The notes: a model not told the origin generated them from the letters alone. A stretch of DNA of 64,000 nt from CADEED01 sp035502995 (GCA_035502995.1 DATJTW010000109.1:1-64000), one strand, 5' to 3'; positions 44,169 to 53,182 are shown, numbered from the stretch's first letter. Numbers and translations are program-made.

Positions 44169-44651
44169 TCAGACCCGCTTCATCTTCTTGAGCTCGGCCG
44201 CCACCAGCGGGTGGACGAACTCCTTGACGTCGCCGCCGAGGATCGCGATCTCGCGCACCAGCGTCGACGAGATGAACGTGAACTGCTCCTGCGGCGTCAG
44301 GAACACGGTCTCGAGCTCGCGGTGCAGGTGCCGGCTCATGTTCGCGAGCTGGAATTCGAACTCGAAGTCGGACACCGCGCGCAGCCCGCGCACCACTATC
44401 TGCACATCGTTGGCGCGCGCGAAGTCGACGGTCAGCCCGGCGTAACCCATGACCTCGACGTTGGCGATGTCGCCGAGCACCTCGCGCGCCAGCGACACGC
44501 GCTTCTCGAGCGGGAACATCGGCGCCTTGTTAGGGTTCGACGCGATCGCGACGATGACGCGGTCGAACACGCTGGCGGCGCGGCGCACCAGGTCCTGGTG
44601 GCCGTTGGTGATGGGATCGAAAGTCCCGGGATAGACGGCGCTGCGTTTCAT
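44169..44651 (-). CDS. coaD: Phosphopantetheine adenylyltransferase
   Basis: A 160-residue enzyme of the penultimate CoA step. The nucleotidyltransferase motifs are YPGTFDPITNGHQDL and ISSTLVREIA, with RGLRAVSDFEFEFQLANMSR between them. ATG at 44651 overlaps the rsmD stop as ATGA (44648-44651), the common rsmD-coaD pairing. Confidence 0.98.
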   Translation of the reverse strand: MKRSAVYPGTFDPITNGHQDLVRRAASVFDRVIVAIASNPNKAPMFPLEKRVSLAREVLGDIANVEVMGYAGLTVDFARANDVQIVVRGLRAVSDFEFEFQLANMSRHLHRELETVFLTPQEQFTFISSTLVREIAILGGDVKEFVHPLVAAELKKMKRV

Positions 44652-45283
44652 GAGGCGAAGAGATGATACCCGACCTCGCCCGCGCGGCCGGCACGATGCT
44701 CCCGCCACCCGGCGGGCAGCGACGGCAGCGGGTCACGCGCCCGGCTCTCGACGTAGATGCGGGCGTCCGGCGCGAGCCGGCCATGGTCCACCAGCGCGGC
44801 CGCGGCGCCGGACAGCAGCGCCGCGTCGTACGGCGGATCGAGGAACACGATGTCGAAAGGCGCGGCGGCCCGCGGCGCGGCGAGCCACGTCACGGCGTCG
44901 GCGCAGTGGACCTCGGCCGCGGTCTCCTGCCAGTCCTGCAGCAGCTCGCGGATCGCACTCGCGGCGCGCGGATGTTTCTCGACGAAGGTCACGTGCGCGG
45001 CGCCGCGCGACAGCGCCTCGAGCCCGAGCGCGCCACTGCCGGAAAACAGGTCGAGGACCCGCGCCTCGGCGATGCGCGGTTGCAGCCAGTTGAACAGGGT
45101 TTCCCGGACACGATCCGGCGTCGGGCGGATCTCGACGCCGTCGGGAAATCTCAGCTTCCGTCCACGGTGACGACCCGCGACGATGCGCAGGATGCGCGTC
45201 GACTCGCGCGCGCTTCGCGCACCATTCGCTGCGTCATCCGCGCGCACGGAAGTCCGACGTTTTCCGCTCTTTCCTTCCTTCAC
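44648..45283 (-). CDS. rsmD: 16S rRNA (guanine(966)-N2)-methyltransferase
   Basis: A methyltransferase of about 211 residues. RIVAGRHRGRKLRFP, RPTPDRVRETLFNWL, LDLFSGSGALGLEALSRGA and the catalytic DIVFLDPPYD are all diagnostic of RsmD. The start is uncertain: GTG at 45283 or 45247, or TTG at 45343; family length favours the later ones. In many gammaproteobacteria rsmD is divergent from ftsY; here a lipase gene lies between them. Confidence 0.95.
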   Translation of the reverse strand: MKEGKSGKRRTSVRADDAANGARSARESTRILRIVAGRHRGRKLRFPDGVEIRPTPDRVRETLFNWLQPRIAEARVLDLFSGSGALGLEALSRGAAHVTFVEKHPRAASAIRELLQDWQETAAEVHCADAVTWLAAPRAAAPFDIVFLDPPYDAALLSGAAAALVDHGRLAPDARIYVESRARDPLPSLPAGWREHRAGRAGEVGYHLFAS

Positions 45284-45394
45284 GCTGCCCGGATCGTCTT
45301 GCCACCTTTTGGGGCCCAAGCGTACCCTACCGACAGCACCCAAAGTCCGGCGCAGACCGGACTGATCCGCAACAGATTTCCGAGGAGGGCTCTC

Positions 45395-47626
45395 ATGAAG
45401 AGGCTAACCGCAGCCATCGTCATTTTCGTGGCTGCCATCGCGGTCGCCGGTTGTTCGAGCTCCACCGGCAACGCTCCCGATGTCGGCCCCACCGATTCGA
45501 CCGCCGGCAACGGCAATCCCGCCGGCGGTTCCGCGGCGCCGGCGGCGCCCGCCGCCACCGCCGCCTTGTTCCAGCCCGCGCAGGGCATCTTCCCCTTCCC
45601 GAACGACCTCTACTTCTCGGGCACGCTGGACGGCACGATCAACATCCAGCCGGCGAACGGCCTTATCCCGAACCAGACCGGCCTGAACGCGCTCGATGGC
45701 TGGTCCACCACCGCGCCGATCCGCATCCGTTTCGGCGGTGCGCTCGATCCCAGCTCGTTCTCCGCGGCGAACATCCGCGTGTACCAGGTGCAGATCAGCA
45801 ATCAGAACAAGTCGGTCACCGGGTTCACGCGCCCGCTCACCTACGGCACCGAGTTCTCCGCGAACATCGCCGCGGACACCGGCGTGGGCAACCAGATCCT
45901 CGAGATCACGCCGCTGGTGCCGCTGGTGCCGTCGACGGGCACTTCGCAGGCGACGCCCGGCGTCGGTTATCTCGTGTTGCTGACGGATGGCATCCGCATG
46001 GCGGGTGGCGCGGCGGCGACCGCCGATCGCGATTACGCGACGATCAAGACGACGCTGGGCACGAGCCTGTCGCCGGCGTCCGCGACCAAGTGCAACGCAC
46101 TGCCGAACACGCCGATGCAGGGCGCGTGCGGTCTCACGCTGTCGCACCTGCTGGTGGCGGCCAATCCGGCGCTGGGTCCGCTCGCGCTGAATCCGGCAAA
46201 CATCATCGTCTCGTTCCACTTCAGCACGCAGGCGACGCAGGACACGTTGCGCATCCTCGGCCAGATGATCGCGGCGGGCCCGGCCGGCGCCATCGGCGTC
46301 GCACCCACCGTCCGTCGGCTGGATCAGCTCAATCCGCAGTTGCCGCCGATCGCGGATGCGCGCTTCGGCACGGTGACCGTGCCTTACTACTCGTTCATCC
46401 CCACGGCGCAGTCGACGGGCGGCATCAGCACCGACAACCGCGTGTTGTCGAAGCCGTGGGAAGCCGCGGTCACCGCGGGTGGCGAGAAGAACCTGACGCG
46501 CTTCAACCCGGTGCCTGCCAAGGTCGCCGACAAGGCGATCCCGTTGATCGTCACCGTTCCGAACGCGAACGCCGGCGCCGCCGGCACCAAGCCGGGCGCG
46601 GGCTGGCCGGTCGTCATCTTCCAGCACGGCATCACGCGCGACCGCAGTGACGCGCTGGCGATCGCCGGTGCGATGGCGCAGGCGGGCTGGGCCGTCGTGG
46701 CGGTCGACCTGCCGCTGCACGGCATCACCAACACCACGAGCCCGCTGTACCAGCCGACCAACGAGCAGACGTTCAACCTCGATCTCGTGCTGAATGCCAC
46801 CGGTGCGGTCGGCCAGGACAGCATCATCGACACGAGCGGCACGCACTTCATCAACCTCACGTTCCCGCTGACCAGCCGCGACGCGCTGCGCCAGGGCGTC
46901 GTGAACCAGCTCGCGCTGCTGCGCGCGCTGCCGTCGCTCGATGTCGACGGCGACACGATGGGTGACTTCGACGGCTCGCGCGTGGCGTTCGTCGGCCAGT
47001 CGCTGGGCTCGATCACGGGCATCACGTTCGGGGCGGTGATCGCGAACCCGGCGCTGGTGCCGCGCATGACGTTCTCCGTGCCGGGGGGCGGCGTCGCCGC
47101 ATTGCTGCGCGATTCCGCGACGTTCGGCCCGCGCATCAACGCCGGTCTGCAGGGCCAGGGACTGCTGCCGGGCACCACGCTGTATGCGCAGTTCTTCCGC
47201 GACACGCAGGCGATCGTCGACGCCGGCGATCCGCTGAACTACGTCGCGTCGACGGCGGCCGCACGCACTATCTACTTCCAGCAGGTGGTCGGCGCCAATC
47301 CGACGCCGCCGCTGCCGGACCAGGTCATCCCGAACTCGGCGACGCAGCGGTTGATCACGGCGGTGCAGGCCGCCGTCGGCGCGGCGAACTTCCCGCGCGT
47401 CGCGCTGGGCTCGCAGCGCGCCGGATCGGGATACGTGAACTTCGTGGCCGGCGATCACGGCTCGTTGCTCAGCCCGGCGGCGAACGCGGACGCCACGAAG
47501 GAAATGCAGACGGAGACGGTGATCTTCACTGCCGGATATCCCATCGGGCCGATCCCGCCGGGCACGATCGTCGGTGGAGCCTCCACGCCGACGCCGCCGG
47601 CAACGACGCCGCCCGTTCAGCCGTAA
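45395..47626 (+). CDS. Extracellular lipase-like lipoprotein (VolA/Pla-1/cef type)
   Basis: A 743-residue lipoprotein with lipobox VAGC and a Gly/Ala linker. The N-terminal part has FPFPNDLYFSGTLDGTINI and DGWSTTAPIRIRF, as in the lipase N-terminal domain of Pla-1/cef and VolA. The C-terminal alpha/beta hydrolase has GWPVVIFQHGITRDRSDALA (oxyanion strand), the nucleophile in VGQSLGS (about Ser535) and a C-terminal His in AGDHGSLL. It probably cleaves phospholipid or other esters at the cell surface. GAGGAGGG precedes ATG at 45395. A strong terminator follows. Confidence 0.9.
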   Translation: MKRLTAAIVIFVAAIAVAGCSSSTGNAPDVGPTDSTAGNGNPAGGSAAPAAPAATAALFQPAQGIFPFPNDLYFSGTLDGTINIQPANGLIPNQTGLNALDGWSTTAPIRIRFGGALDPSSFSAANIRVYQVQISNQNKSVTGFTRPLTYGTEFSANIAADTGVGNQILEITPLVPLVPSTGTSQATPGVGYLVLLTDGIRMAGGAAATADRDYATIKTTLGTSLSPASATKCNALPNTPMQGACGLTLSHLLVAANPALGPLALNPANIIVSFHFSTQATQDTLRILGQMIAAGPAGAIGVAPTVRRLDQLNPQLPPIADARFGTVTVPYYSFIPTAQSTGGISTDNRVLSKPWEAAVTAGGEKNLTRFNPVPAKVADKAIPLIVTVPNANAGAAGTKPGAGWPVVIFQHGITRDRSDALAIAGAMAQAGWAVVAVDLPLHGITNTTSPLYQPTNEQTFNLDLVLNATGAVGQDSIIDTSGTHFINLTFPLTSRDALRQGVVNQLALLRALPSLDVDGDTMGDFDGSRVAFVGQSLGSITGITFGAVIANPALVPRMTFSVPGGGVAALLRDSATFGPRINAGLQGQGLLPGTTLYAQFFRDTQAIVDAGDPLNYVASTAAARTIYFQQVVGANPTPPLPDQVIPNSATQRLITAVQAAVGAANFPRVALGSQRAGSGYVNFVAGDHGSLLSPAANADATKEMQTETVIFTAGYPIGPIPPGTIVGGASTPTPPATTPPVQP

Positions 47627-47649
47627 ACTCCCCGGGCGATTTCGGGTAC

Positions 47650-47679
47650 AAGGGCGGTCCGGTATCGGACCGCCCTTTT
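47650..47679 (+). terminator. Intrinsic terminator after the lipase-like gene
   Basis: AAGGGCGGTCCG and CGGACCGCCCTT pair over 12 bp with loop GTAT, followed by TTTC. It separates the lipase-like gene from ftsY. Confidence 0.92.
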
Positions 47680-47698
47680 CGTTTGTTACAGAAGAATT

Positions 47699-47711
47699 GG
47701 GGTCCGTCCCC
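47699..47711. repeat. Short GGGGTCCGTCCCC palindromic repeat copy
   Basis: GGGGTCCGTCCCC followed by ATTTTT lies just before ftsY and 12 bp from its ribosome-binding site; it is an imperfect member of the intergenic family. Flanks AATT and CATT match the other copies. Confidence 0.65.
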
Positions 47712-47736
47712 ATTTTTCTGTCACGGGAGCGTCGAG

Positions 47737-48684
47737 TTGTCGGACAAGCCTCAATCCTTCTTCGCGCGCATGCGCGCCAAGATCAACCGGCCCGGGTCGT
47801 GGCTGTCGTACGACCTCGCGAACCTGGTGCCGGGACGGCAGATCGACGCCGAGGTGCTCGATGAGCTCGAGACGCGGCTGCTGACCGCCGACGTCGGCGT
47901 CGAAGCGACGACGCAGATCCTCGACGAGCTGCGCAAGAAGGTCGCGCGCAAGGAGCTGGATGACGTCGACAAGCTGATCGCCGCGCTGACAGACGCCATC
48001 ACCGCCATCCTGCTCCCGTCGCAGCAGCGGCTCGACATCGCCGGGCAGAAGCCCTTCGTGCTTCTGGTCGTCGGCGTCAACGGTTCCGGCAAGACCACGA
48101 CCATCGGCAAGCTCGCGCGCCGCTTCTCCGACGCGCGCAAGCAGGTCGTGCTCGCCGCCGGCGACACCTTCCGCGCGGCCGCCATCGAGCAGCTCGGCGT
48201 GTGGGCCGAGCGTTCCGGCGCGGACATCATCCAGCAACAGGCCGGCGCCGATCCCGGCGCGGTCGTGTTCGACGCGGTCACCGCGGCGCGCTCGCGCAAG
48301 GCTGACGTCGTCATCATCGACACCGCCGGCCGGCTGCACAGCCAGTCGCACCTGATGGACGAGCTCAAGAAGGTCAAGCGCGTGATCCAGCGCGTCGATT
48401 CCTCGGCGCCGCACGAGGTGCTGCTGGTGCTCGACGCCAACCAGGGGCAGAACGCGCTGACGCAGGCAACGCAGTTCCACGAGGCCGTCGGCGTCACGGG
48501 CCTCGTGCTGACCAAGCTCGATGGCACGGCCAAGGGCGGCATCGTCATCGCGATCGCGCGCAAGCTGAAGCTGCCCATCCGCTTCATCGGCGTCGGCGAG
48601 CAGGCCGAGGATTTCGGCGAGTTCGACGCGCGCGCATTCGCCACCGCGCTGGTGTCCGGCAATTCGCCGGGCGCGGGCCAGTGA
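47737..48684 (+). CDS. ftsY: Signal recognition particle receptor FtsY
   Basis: A 315-residue SRP receptor that docks ribosomes carrying membrane proteins. The NG GTPase has GVNGSGKTTTIGKLA, GDTFRAAAIEQL, IIDTAGRLHSQSHLMDEL and LTKLDGTAKGG. The long acidic A domain of E. coli FtsY is missing; the protein starts about where NG begins. TTG at 47737 is chosen because GGGAG ends 7 bases upstream; the frame is open from 47683, across the palindromic repeat. Heads the ftsY-ftsE-ftsX-rpoH cluster. Confidence 0.96.
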   Translation: MSDKPQSFFARMRAKINRPGSWLSYDLANLVPGRQIDAEVLDELETRLLTADVGVEATTQILDELRKKVARKELDDVDKLIAALTDAITAILLPSQQRLDIAGQKPFVLLVVGVNGSGKTTTIGKLARRFSDARKQVVLAAGDTFRAAAIEQLGVWAERSGADIIQQQAGADPGAVVFDAVTAARSRKADVVIIDTAGRLHSQSHLMDELKKVKRVIQRVDSSAPHEVLLVLDANQGQNALTQATQFHEAVGVTGLVLTKLDGTAKGGIVIAIARKLKLPIRFIGVGEQAEDFGEFDARAFATALVSGNSPGAGQ

Positions 48685-48722
48685 GCGTCCGGGCGCCGGA
48701 GCGTTCGGGCTAATATCCGCCG

Positions 48723-49460
48723 ATGATTTCCTTCGAGAACGTCGCCAAGCGCTACCCCAACGGGCGCGAAGCGCTGGCCGGCGTCAGCTTCCAGATCCAG
48801 CCGGGCGAGTTCGTGTTCCTCACCGGACGTTCCGGCGCGGGCAAGAGCAGCGTGCTCAAGCTCATCGCGCTGCTCGAACGACCGAGTCGCGGCACCGTCA
48901 CCGTGAACGGGCAGAACACGGGCAAGATCAAGGCCGGGCGCATCCCGGCGTTCCGCCGCGCCATCGGCGTGGTGTTCCAGGATCACAAGCTGCTGGTCGA
49001 CCGGCCCATCTACGACAACGTCGCGTTGCCGCTGGTCGTCGCCGGCACGCCGCTGAAGGAAGTCGACCGCCGCGTGCGCGCCGCGCTCGACCAGGTCGGG
49101 TTGTTAGGCCGCGAGCGCTCGTCGCCGCTCGAGCTGTCGGTCGGCGAGCAGCAGCGCGTCGGCATCGCGCGCGCCGTCATCAGCAAGCCGCAGCTGCTGA
49201 TCGCCGACGAACCGACGGGAAACCTCGACCCCGGCCTCGCCGTCGAAGTGATGAAGGTGTTCAAACGATTCCAGGAAGTCGGCGTCACCGTGATCATCGC
49301 CTCGCACGATCCGCACCTCGTCGAGCAGTTCGGGCAACGCGAGATCGTGCTCGATGCCGGCCGCATCGCCTCGGACAGCTATCGTCCCAGCCACGCCGCG
49401 CGCATGACCGCGCAGGCGCCACGACTCGGCGACCTGCCGAACATCGACCTGCGCACATGA
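48723..49460 (+). CDS. ftsE: Cell division ATP-binding protein FtsE
   Basis: A 245-residue ABC ATPase that works with FtsX to activate cell-wall hydrolases at the division septum. Walker A GRSGAGKSS, Q-loop VVFQDHKLL, signature LSVGEQQRVGIARA and Walker B LLIADEPTGNLD are intact. The C-terminus is about twenty residues longer than in E. coli. It overlaps ftsX (ATGA, 49457-49460). Confidence 0.97.
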   Translation: MISFENVAKRYPNGREALAGVSFQIQPGEFVFLTGRSGAGKSSVLKLIALLERPSRGTVTVNGQNTGKIKAGRIPAFRRAIGVVFQDHKLLVDRPIYDNVALPLVVAGTPLKEVDRRVRAALDQVGLLGRERSSPLELSVGEQQRVGIARAVISKPQLLIADEPTGNLDPGLAVEVMKVFKRFQEVGVTVIIASHDPHLVEQFGQREIVLDAGRIASDSYRPSHAARMTAQAPRLGDLPNIDLRT

Positions 49461-50383
49461 GCACCGTGAGCACCTGGGGAACGCGCCACCTGCAGGCGCT
49501 GCTCGGCGCCCTCGGCCGGCTCGCGCGCACGCCGTTTGCGACGTTGCTGACGCTGATCGTCATCGCCGTGGCGCTGGCGCTGCCGGCCGGTCTCGCGCTG
49601 GTCGTGAACAATCTGCGCGTGGCCACGGGCGATCTCGGCAGCGCCGTCGATTTCACCGTGCACTTCAAGCCGGGCACCGCGATCGAGCGGGTGCAGCAGA
49701 TCGCCGCGAGCGCCCGCGCGCGGCCGGGCGTCGAATCCATCACCGTGACGACGGCCGCGCAGGCACTCGAGGAGTTCAAGCAGGCTTCGGGTTTCGGCGA
49801 CGCGCTGACCGCGCTCGAGGACAATCCGCTGCCGCATCACCTGGTGGTGCGCCCCGCCCAGAGCGCCAGCGGACCGGCCGAGATCGAGTCGATGCGGCGC
49901 TACTTCGCGGCGTTTCCGGAAGTCGACATCGTGCAGCTCGACCTCGACTGGGTGCGCCGCCTCCACTCGCTGCTCGACGTGCTGAAGCGCGTGTTGTGGG
50001 TGGTCATGTCGGTGCTGGGCCTGGGCGTGCTCGCGGTGATCGGCAACACCATCCGGCTCGAGATCCTGAACCGCCGGCCCGAGATCGAGGTCACCAAGCT
50101 GGTCGGCGGCTCGAACGCCTTCGTACGCCGGCCGTTCCTGTACACCGGGTTCTTCTACGGCCTGGGCGGCGCGGCGCTGGCCGCGCTGATCGTCGCCGGC
50201 GCCATGGCCTACCTCGACCAGGCGGTCGGCGTGCTCTCCGCCCAGTACGGCGGACGCTTCCGGATGGCCGGATTGGGGATGGAGGGCCTGGGCATCCTGG
50301 CCGGCTCCGGTGCGGTCCTCGGGTGGCTGGGCGCCCTCATTTCCACGGGTCGGCACCTGCGGCGGATCGAACCTCGCGCCTGA
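49457..50383 (+). CDS. ftsX: Cell division protein FtsX
   Basis: A 308-residue membrane subunit with four helices: one near 30-50, a periplasmic loop (VDFTVHFKPGTAIERVQQI) of about 110 residues, then helices near 180, 235 and 280. GNTIRLEILNRRPEIEVTKLVGGSNAFVRRPFLYTGFFYG is the conserved ABC permease region. It partners FtsE. The 156-bp gap to rpoH holds an imperfect hairpin (ATGGTCCC / GGAACCAT around 50417-50445). Confidence 0.96.
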   Translation: MSTVSTWGTRHLQALLGALGRLARTPFATLLTLIVIAVALALPAGLALVVNNLRVATGDLGSAVDFTVHFKPGTAIERVQQIAASARARPGVESITVTTAAQALEEFKQASGFGDALTALEDNPLPHHLVVRPAQSASGPAEIESMRRYFAAFPEVDIVQLDLDWVRRLHSLLDVLKRVLWVVMSVLGLGVLAVIGNTIRLEILNRRPEIEVTKLVGGSNAFVRRPFLYTGFFYGLGGAALAALIVAGAMAYLDQAVGVLSAQYGGRFRMAGLGMEGLGILAGSGAVLGWLGALISTGRHLRRIEPRA

Positions 50384-50539
50384 GGTCCGGATCTTCTGGA
50401 TCAATAACTTGCCGGTATGGTCCCTCCTTTGGGAGATGGAACCATTGGGGCCTTTAGCACTCTAATCACCCGACTGCTAATATCCCGGCCACCCCGGATA
50501 GCCCACTCGGGACAGCAAGTCGCCCAAGGAGGTTCCTCG

Positions 50540-51430
50540 ATGACCGCCATTGCGCCCACTGCCACTGCCCTGGTTGCCCGCCCGACCGATTTCGTCCTGG
50601 CCGGCCCCGTCGGAAGCTTCGACGCGTACATGGACAAGGTGAGCAAGATCCCCGTGCTGTCGCGCGAGGACGAGGCTGTGCTCGCCCATCAATTCCGCGA
50701 CGACGGCGACCTCGATGCCGCCCGTCGCCTCGTCATGTCGCACCTGCGCTTCGTGGTGCATATCGCCCGCGGCTATTCGGGTTACGGCCTGCCGCTGGGT
50801 GACGTGGTCCAGGAAGGCAACGTCGGCCTGATGAAGGCCGTGAAGCGCTTCGACCCGAACGTCGGTGTGCGCCTCGTGTCTTTCGCGGTCCACTGGATCC
50901 GCGCCGAGATCCACGAGTACGTGCTGCGCAACTGGCGCCTCGTGAAGGTCGCGACCACCAAGGCGCAGCGCAAGCTGTTCTTCAATCTGCGCAAGATGAA
51001 GAAGAACCTGGCGTGGCTGTCGGCCGAGGAAACGCTGGCCGTCGCGCGCGATCTCAAGGTGTCGCCGGCGGAAGTGACCGAGATGGAGAAGCGCCTCGCG
51101 GCGCGCGACCTCTCGTTCGACCCGGTGCCGGATTCCGGCAGCGAAGACGGTGACGAGACCTACTCGCCGGCCGCCTATCTGCCCGCCGCCGACGCGGATC
51201 CTGCGATCCAGATCGAGAACGCCGAGTGGGAAGACACCACCGGCGACCGCCTGCAGGCGGCGATGCAGACGCTGGACGATCGCTCACGCGACATCCTCGT
51301 CAGCCGCTGGACCGGCGACGCCACCGCGACGCTGCACGACCTCGCCGGCAAGTACGGCGTGTCCGCGGAGCGCATCCGGCAGATCGAGGCGAACGCCATC
51401 AAGAAATTGCGAGGCATGATGACGGCCTGA
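50540..51430 (+). CDS. rpoH: RNA polymerase sigma-32 (heat shock) factor
   Basis: A 296-residue group III sigma factor. Region 2 has EGNVGLMKAVKRFDPNVGVRLVSFAVHWIRAEIHEYVLRNWRLVK; the RpoH box is QRKLFFNLRK; region 4 is TLHDLAGKYGVSAERIRQIEANAIKKLR. ATG at 50540 has AAGGAGG eight bases upstream. It sits last in the ftsYEX-rpoH block. The leader of over 100 nt could fold and regulate translation, as in other rpoH genes, but no clear thermometer was drawn. Confidence 0.97.
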   Translation: MTAIAPTATALVARPTDFVLAGPVGSFDAYMDKVSKIPVLSREDEAVLAHQFRDDGDLDAARRLVMSHLRFVVHIARGYSGYGLPLGDVVQEGNVGLMKAVKRFDPNVGVRLVSFAVHWIRAEIHEYVLRNWRLVKVATTKAQRKLFFNLRKMKKNLAWLSAEETLAVARDLKVSPAEVTEMEKRLAARDLSFDPVPDSGSEDGDETYSPAAYLPAADADPAIQIENAEWEDTTGDRLQAAMQTLDDRSRDILVSRWTGDATATLHDLAGKYGVSAERIRQIEANAIKKLRGMMTA

Positions 51431-51471
51431 GGCCCGCGCAACGCGCGAGCCATTGCTGACAGACGTTCACG

Positions 51472-51496
51472 AGCCCCGGCAACCCCGGGGCTTTTT
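51472..51496 (+). terminator. Intrinsic terminator after rpoH
   Basis: AGCCCCGG pairs with CCGGGGCT over a short CAACC loop and is followed by TTTTTCTTT. Confidence 0.9.
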
Positions 51497-51557
51497 CTTT
51501 CCCGATGTTTAGTTTGATTGCATTGAACGGCCTGGGAGCGGGTGGAGAATCGCGGCC

Positions 51558-52379
51558 ATGACATCCAACCTCGATCCGGTTCTCAACCCCCAGGGCGAGC
51601 AGATGGCGGACGCATCGATGATCCGCACGCTCGCGGCGCAGATCGAGGCGATCTGGCCGCAGGAGAAGAAGCTCGTCGATTTCTACCGCCTGCCGCGGAA
51701 TGCGCGCGTGCTCGACGTCGGCGCCGGCACCGGTGAATTCAGCGCGCGGATCGCGGATGCGTATCCGGACGCGCGGGTCACGGGCGTGGAACTGCTGGCG
51801 GCGTCGGTCGACTACGCACGGCAGCGGCACGCCGCGCTCGCGCCGCGGGTGACGTTCGAAACCGGCGATGCGTTCCGCCTCGCGCAGCCCGACGACACCT
51901 ATGACCTCGTCGCGAACCGCCACATGGTCCAGGCCGTGCCGCAGGTGGAGCGCGTGGTCGCGGAGCTGGTGCGCGTCACGCGGCCCGGCGGCCACGTGCA
52001 CGTGCTCGCCGAGGACTACTCGATGCTGCACATGATGTCGGGGCCGCATGATCCGGACCTGTTCTGGCGCAAGGTCGTCGAGTTCGCCGCGCGCACCGGC
52101 ACCGACGCGCGCATCGGCCGGCGCGCCGCGACGGTGCTGAAGGCCGCGGGCCTGAAGGACGTGCGCGTGGACTACGTGGTGGTCGATACGCAGCGCGTGC
52201 CGCGCCGGGTGTTCGCGGACATCATCACCGCGTGGCGCGACGGTTACGTCGACGCGCTCGCGACGCCGGACTCACCACCGACGCTGGTGCGGCAGCAGTT
52301 CGACGAGATCATCGCCAGTATCCTGAACCCCGAGCATTACGCGGTGTGGCACGTGCCCATCGTGTCCGGCGTGAAGTGA
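51558..52379 (+). CDS. Class I SAM-dependent methyltransferase
   Basis: A 273-residue soluble methyltransferase. SAM-binding motifs are VLDVGAGTGEFSARIAD, VTGVELLAASVDYAR, the acidic EGDAFRLAQPDDTYDLVANRHMVQ-type strand (here FETGDAFRL) and VTRPGGHVHVLAEDY. The C-terminal 130 residues are helical and probably shape the substrate pocket, which cannot be predicted. It lies alone between the rpoH terminator and a palindromic repeat pair. Confidence 0.88.
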   Translation: MTSNLDPVLNPQGEQMADASMIRTLAAQIEAIWPQEKKLVDFYRLPRNARVLDVGAGTGEFSARIADAYPDARVTGVELLAASVDYARQRHAALAPRVTFETGDAFRLAQPDDTYDLVANRHMVQAVPQVERVVAELVRVTRPGGHVHVLAEDYSMLHMMSGPHDPDLFWRKVVEFAARTGTDARIGRRAATVLKAAGLKDVRVDYVVVDTQRVPRRVFADIITAWRDGYVDALATPDSPPTLVRQQFDEIIASILNPEHYAVWHVPIVSGVK

Positions 52380-52382
52380 AAT

Positions 52383-52496
52383 GGGGTCAGACCCCATTTC
52401 CAGGAAACGGTGCCGGAGCTCCAGGAGGAGAGGGCCGAAGCCGACCGGATCCCCGGCAGCTCCGGGCCCATTTGCCAGCAAATGGGGTCTGACCCC
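52383..52496. repeat. Pair of inverted GGGG-N5-CCCC palindromes
   Basis: GGGGTCAGACCCC (52383-52395) and GGGGTCTGACCCC (52484-52496) bracket an 88-bp insert in the convergent gap between the methyltransferase and the OmpA-like gene. Flanks AAAT and CATT extend the palindromes. The insert contains no gene but has CCGGAGCTCC and similar short palindromes. Confidence 0.8.
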
Positions 52497-52501
52497 ATTG
52501 A

Positions 52502-53182
52502 TCAGCCTTCGGTGATGGGCTGGAGCTTGAGCTCGACGCGACGGTTCTGCTGCTTGCCATCCGGCGTCGCGTTGCTCGCGATCGGCCGCGCCTCGCCCGC
52601 ACCGAACGTCACGATGCGCTGGCCATTCACGCCGTGCGACTGCAGGTACAGGCCCACCGAGTTCGCGCGGTTCAGCGACAGCTGCTGGTTGTAGCTGTCC
52701 GAACCGTCGCTGTCCGTGTGGCCTTCCACGTCGATCAGCGTCTTGTCGAACTCCTTGAGCACGATGCCGACGGAGTCGAGCACCGAATAGAAGCTCGAGT
52801 TCAGATCCGCGCTCGCGGACCTGAACGTGATGTTGCCCGGCATGTTCAACGTGAGGTCGTTGCCGTTGCGGGTGACGGAGACGCCGGTGCCCTGCAGCTG
52901 CGCGCGCAGCTTGGCTTCCTGGCGATCCATGTAGTTGCCGACTCCGGCGCCGGCGAGCGCGCCGACACCCGCGCCGATCAGCGCGCGCTTGCGGCGGTCC
53001 TTGGAATTGTCGCCGGTGGCGGCGCCGAGCACGGCGCCCGCCAGCGCGCCGATGCCGGCGCCCTTGCTGGTCTTGTTGACCTTCTGCTGGCCGGTATAGG
53101 CGTCGGTGGTCTGGCATCCGGCCATCGCGAAGGCGGCGGACACGACTAACAAAGTGCTGCGGACGAGGGTCGATGTCTTCAT
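52502..53182 (-). CDS. OmpA-family lipoprotein with glycine-zipper segment
   Basis: A 226-residue lipoprotein with lipobox AMAGC. A glycine-zipper region (GAGIGALAGAVLGAATG and GAGVGALAGAGVG) is followed by an OmpA/MotB C-terminal domain (LIDVEGHTDSDGSDSYNQQLSLNRANSVGLYL, RPIASNATPDGKQQNRRVEL), which binds peptidoglycan. This is the YiaD-like arrangement that ties the outer membrane to the wall. AAGGAG stands eight bases before ATG at 53182. Confidence 0.95.
   Translation of the reverse strand: MKTSTLVRSTLLVVSAAFAMAGCQTTDAYTGQQKVNKTSKGAGIGALAGAVLGAATGDNSKDRRKRALIGAGVGALAGAGVGNYMDRQEAKLRAQLQGTGVSVTRNGNDLTLNMPGNITFRSASADLNSSFYSVLDSVGIVLKEFDKTLIDVEGHTDSDGSDSYNQQLSLNRANSVGLYLQSHGVNGQRIVTFGAGEARPIASNATPDGKQQNRRVELKLQPITEG

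Noticed and set aside
45404..47713. A 769-codon minus-strand frame
   Set aside because: It is antisense to the lipase-like gene, which has lipobox, GxSxG and a normal ribosome site.
50395..50539. Heat-sensing RNA thermometer before rpoH
   Set aside because: An imperfect hairpin exists near 50417-50445, but I could not pair the ribosome site at 50526-50532 convincingly by hand.
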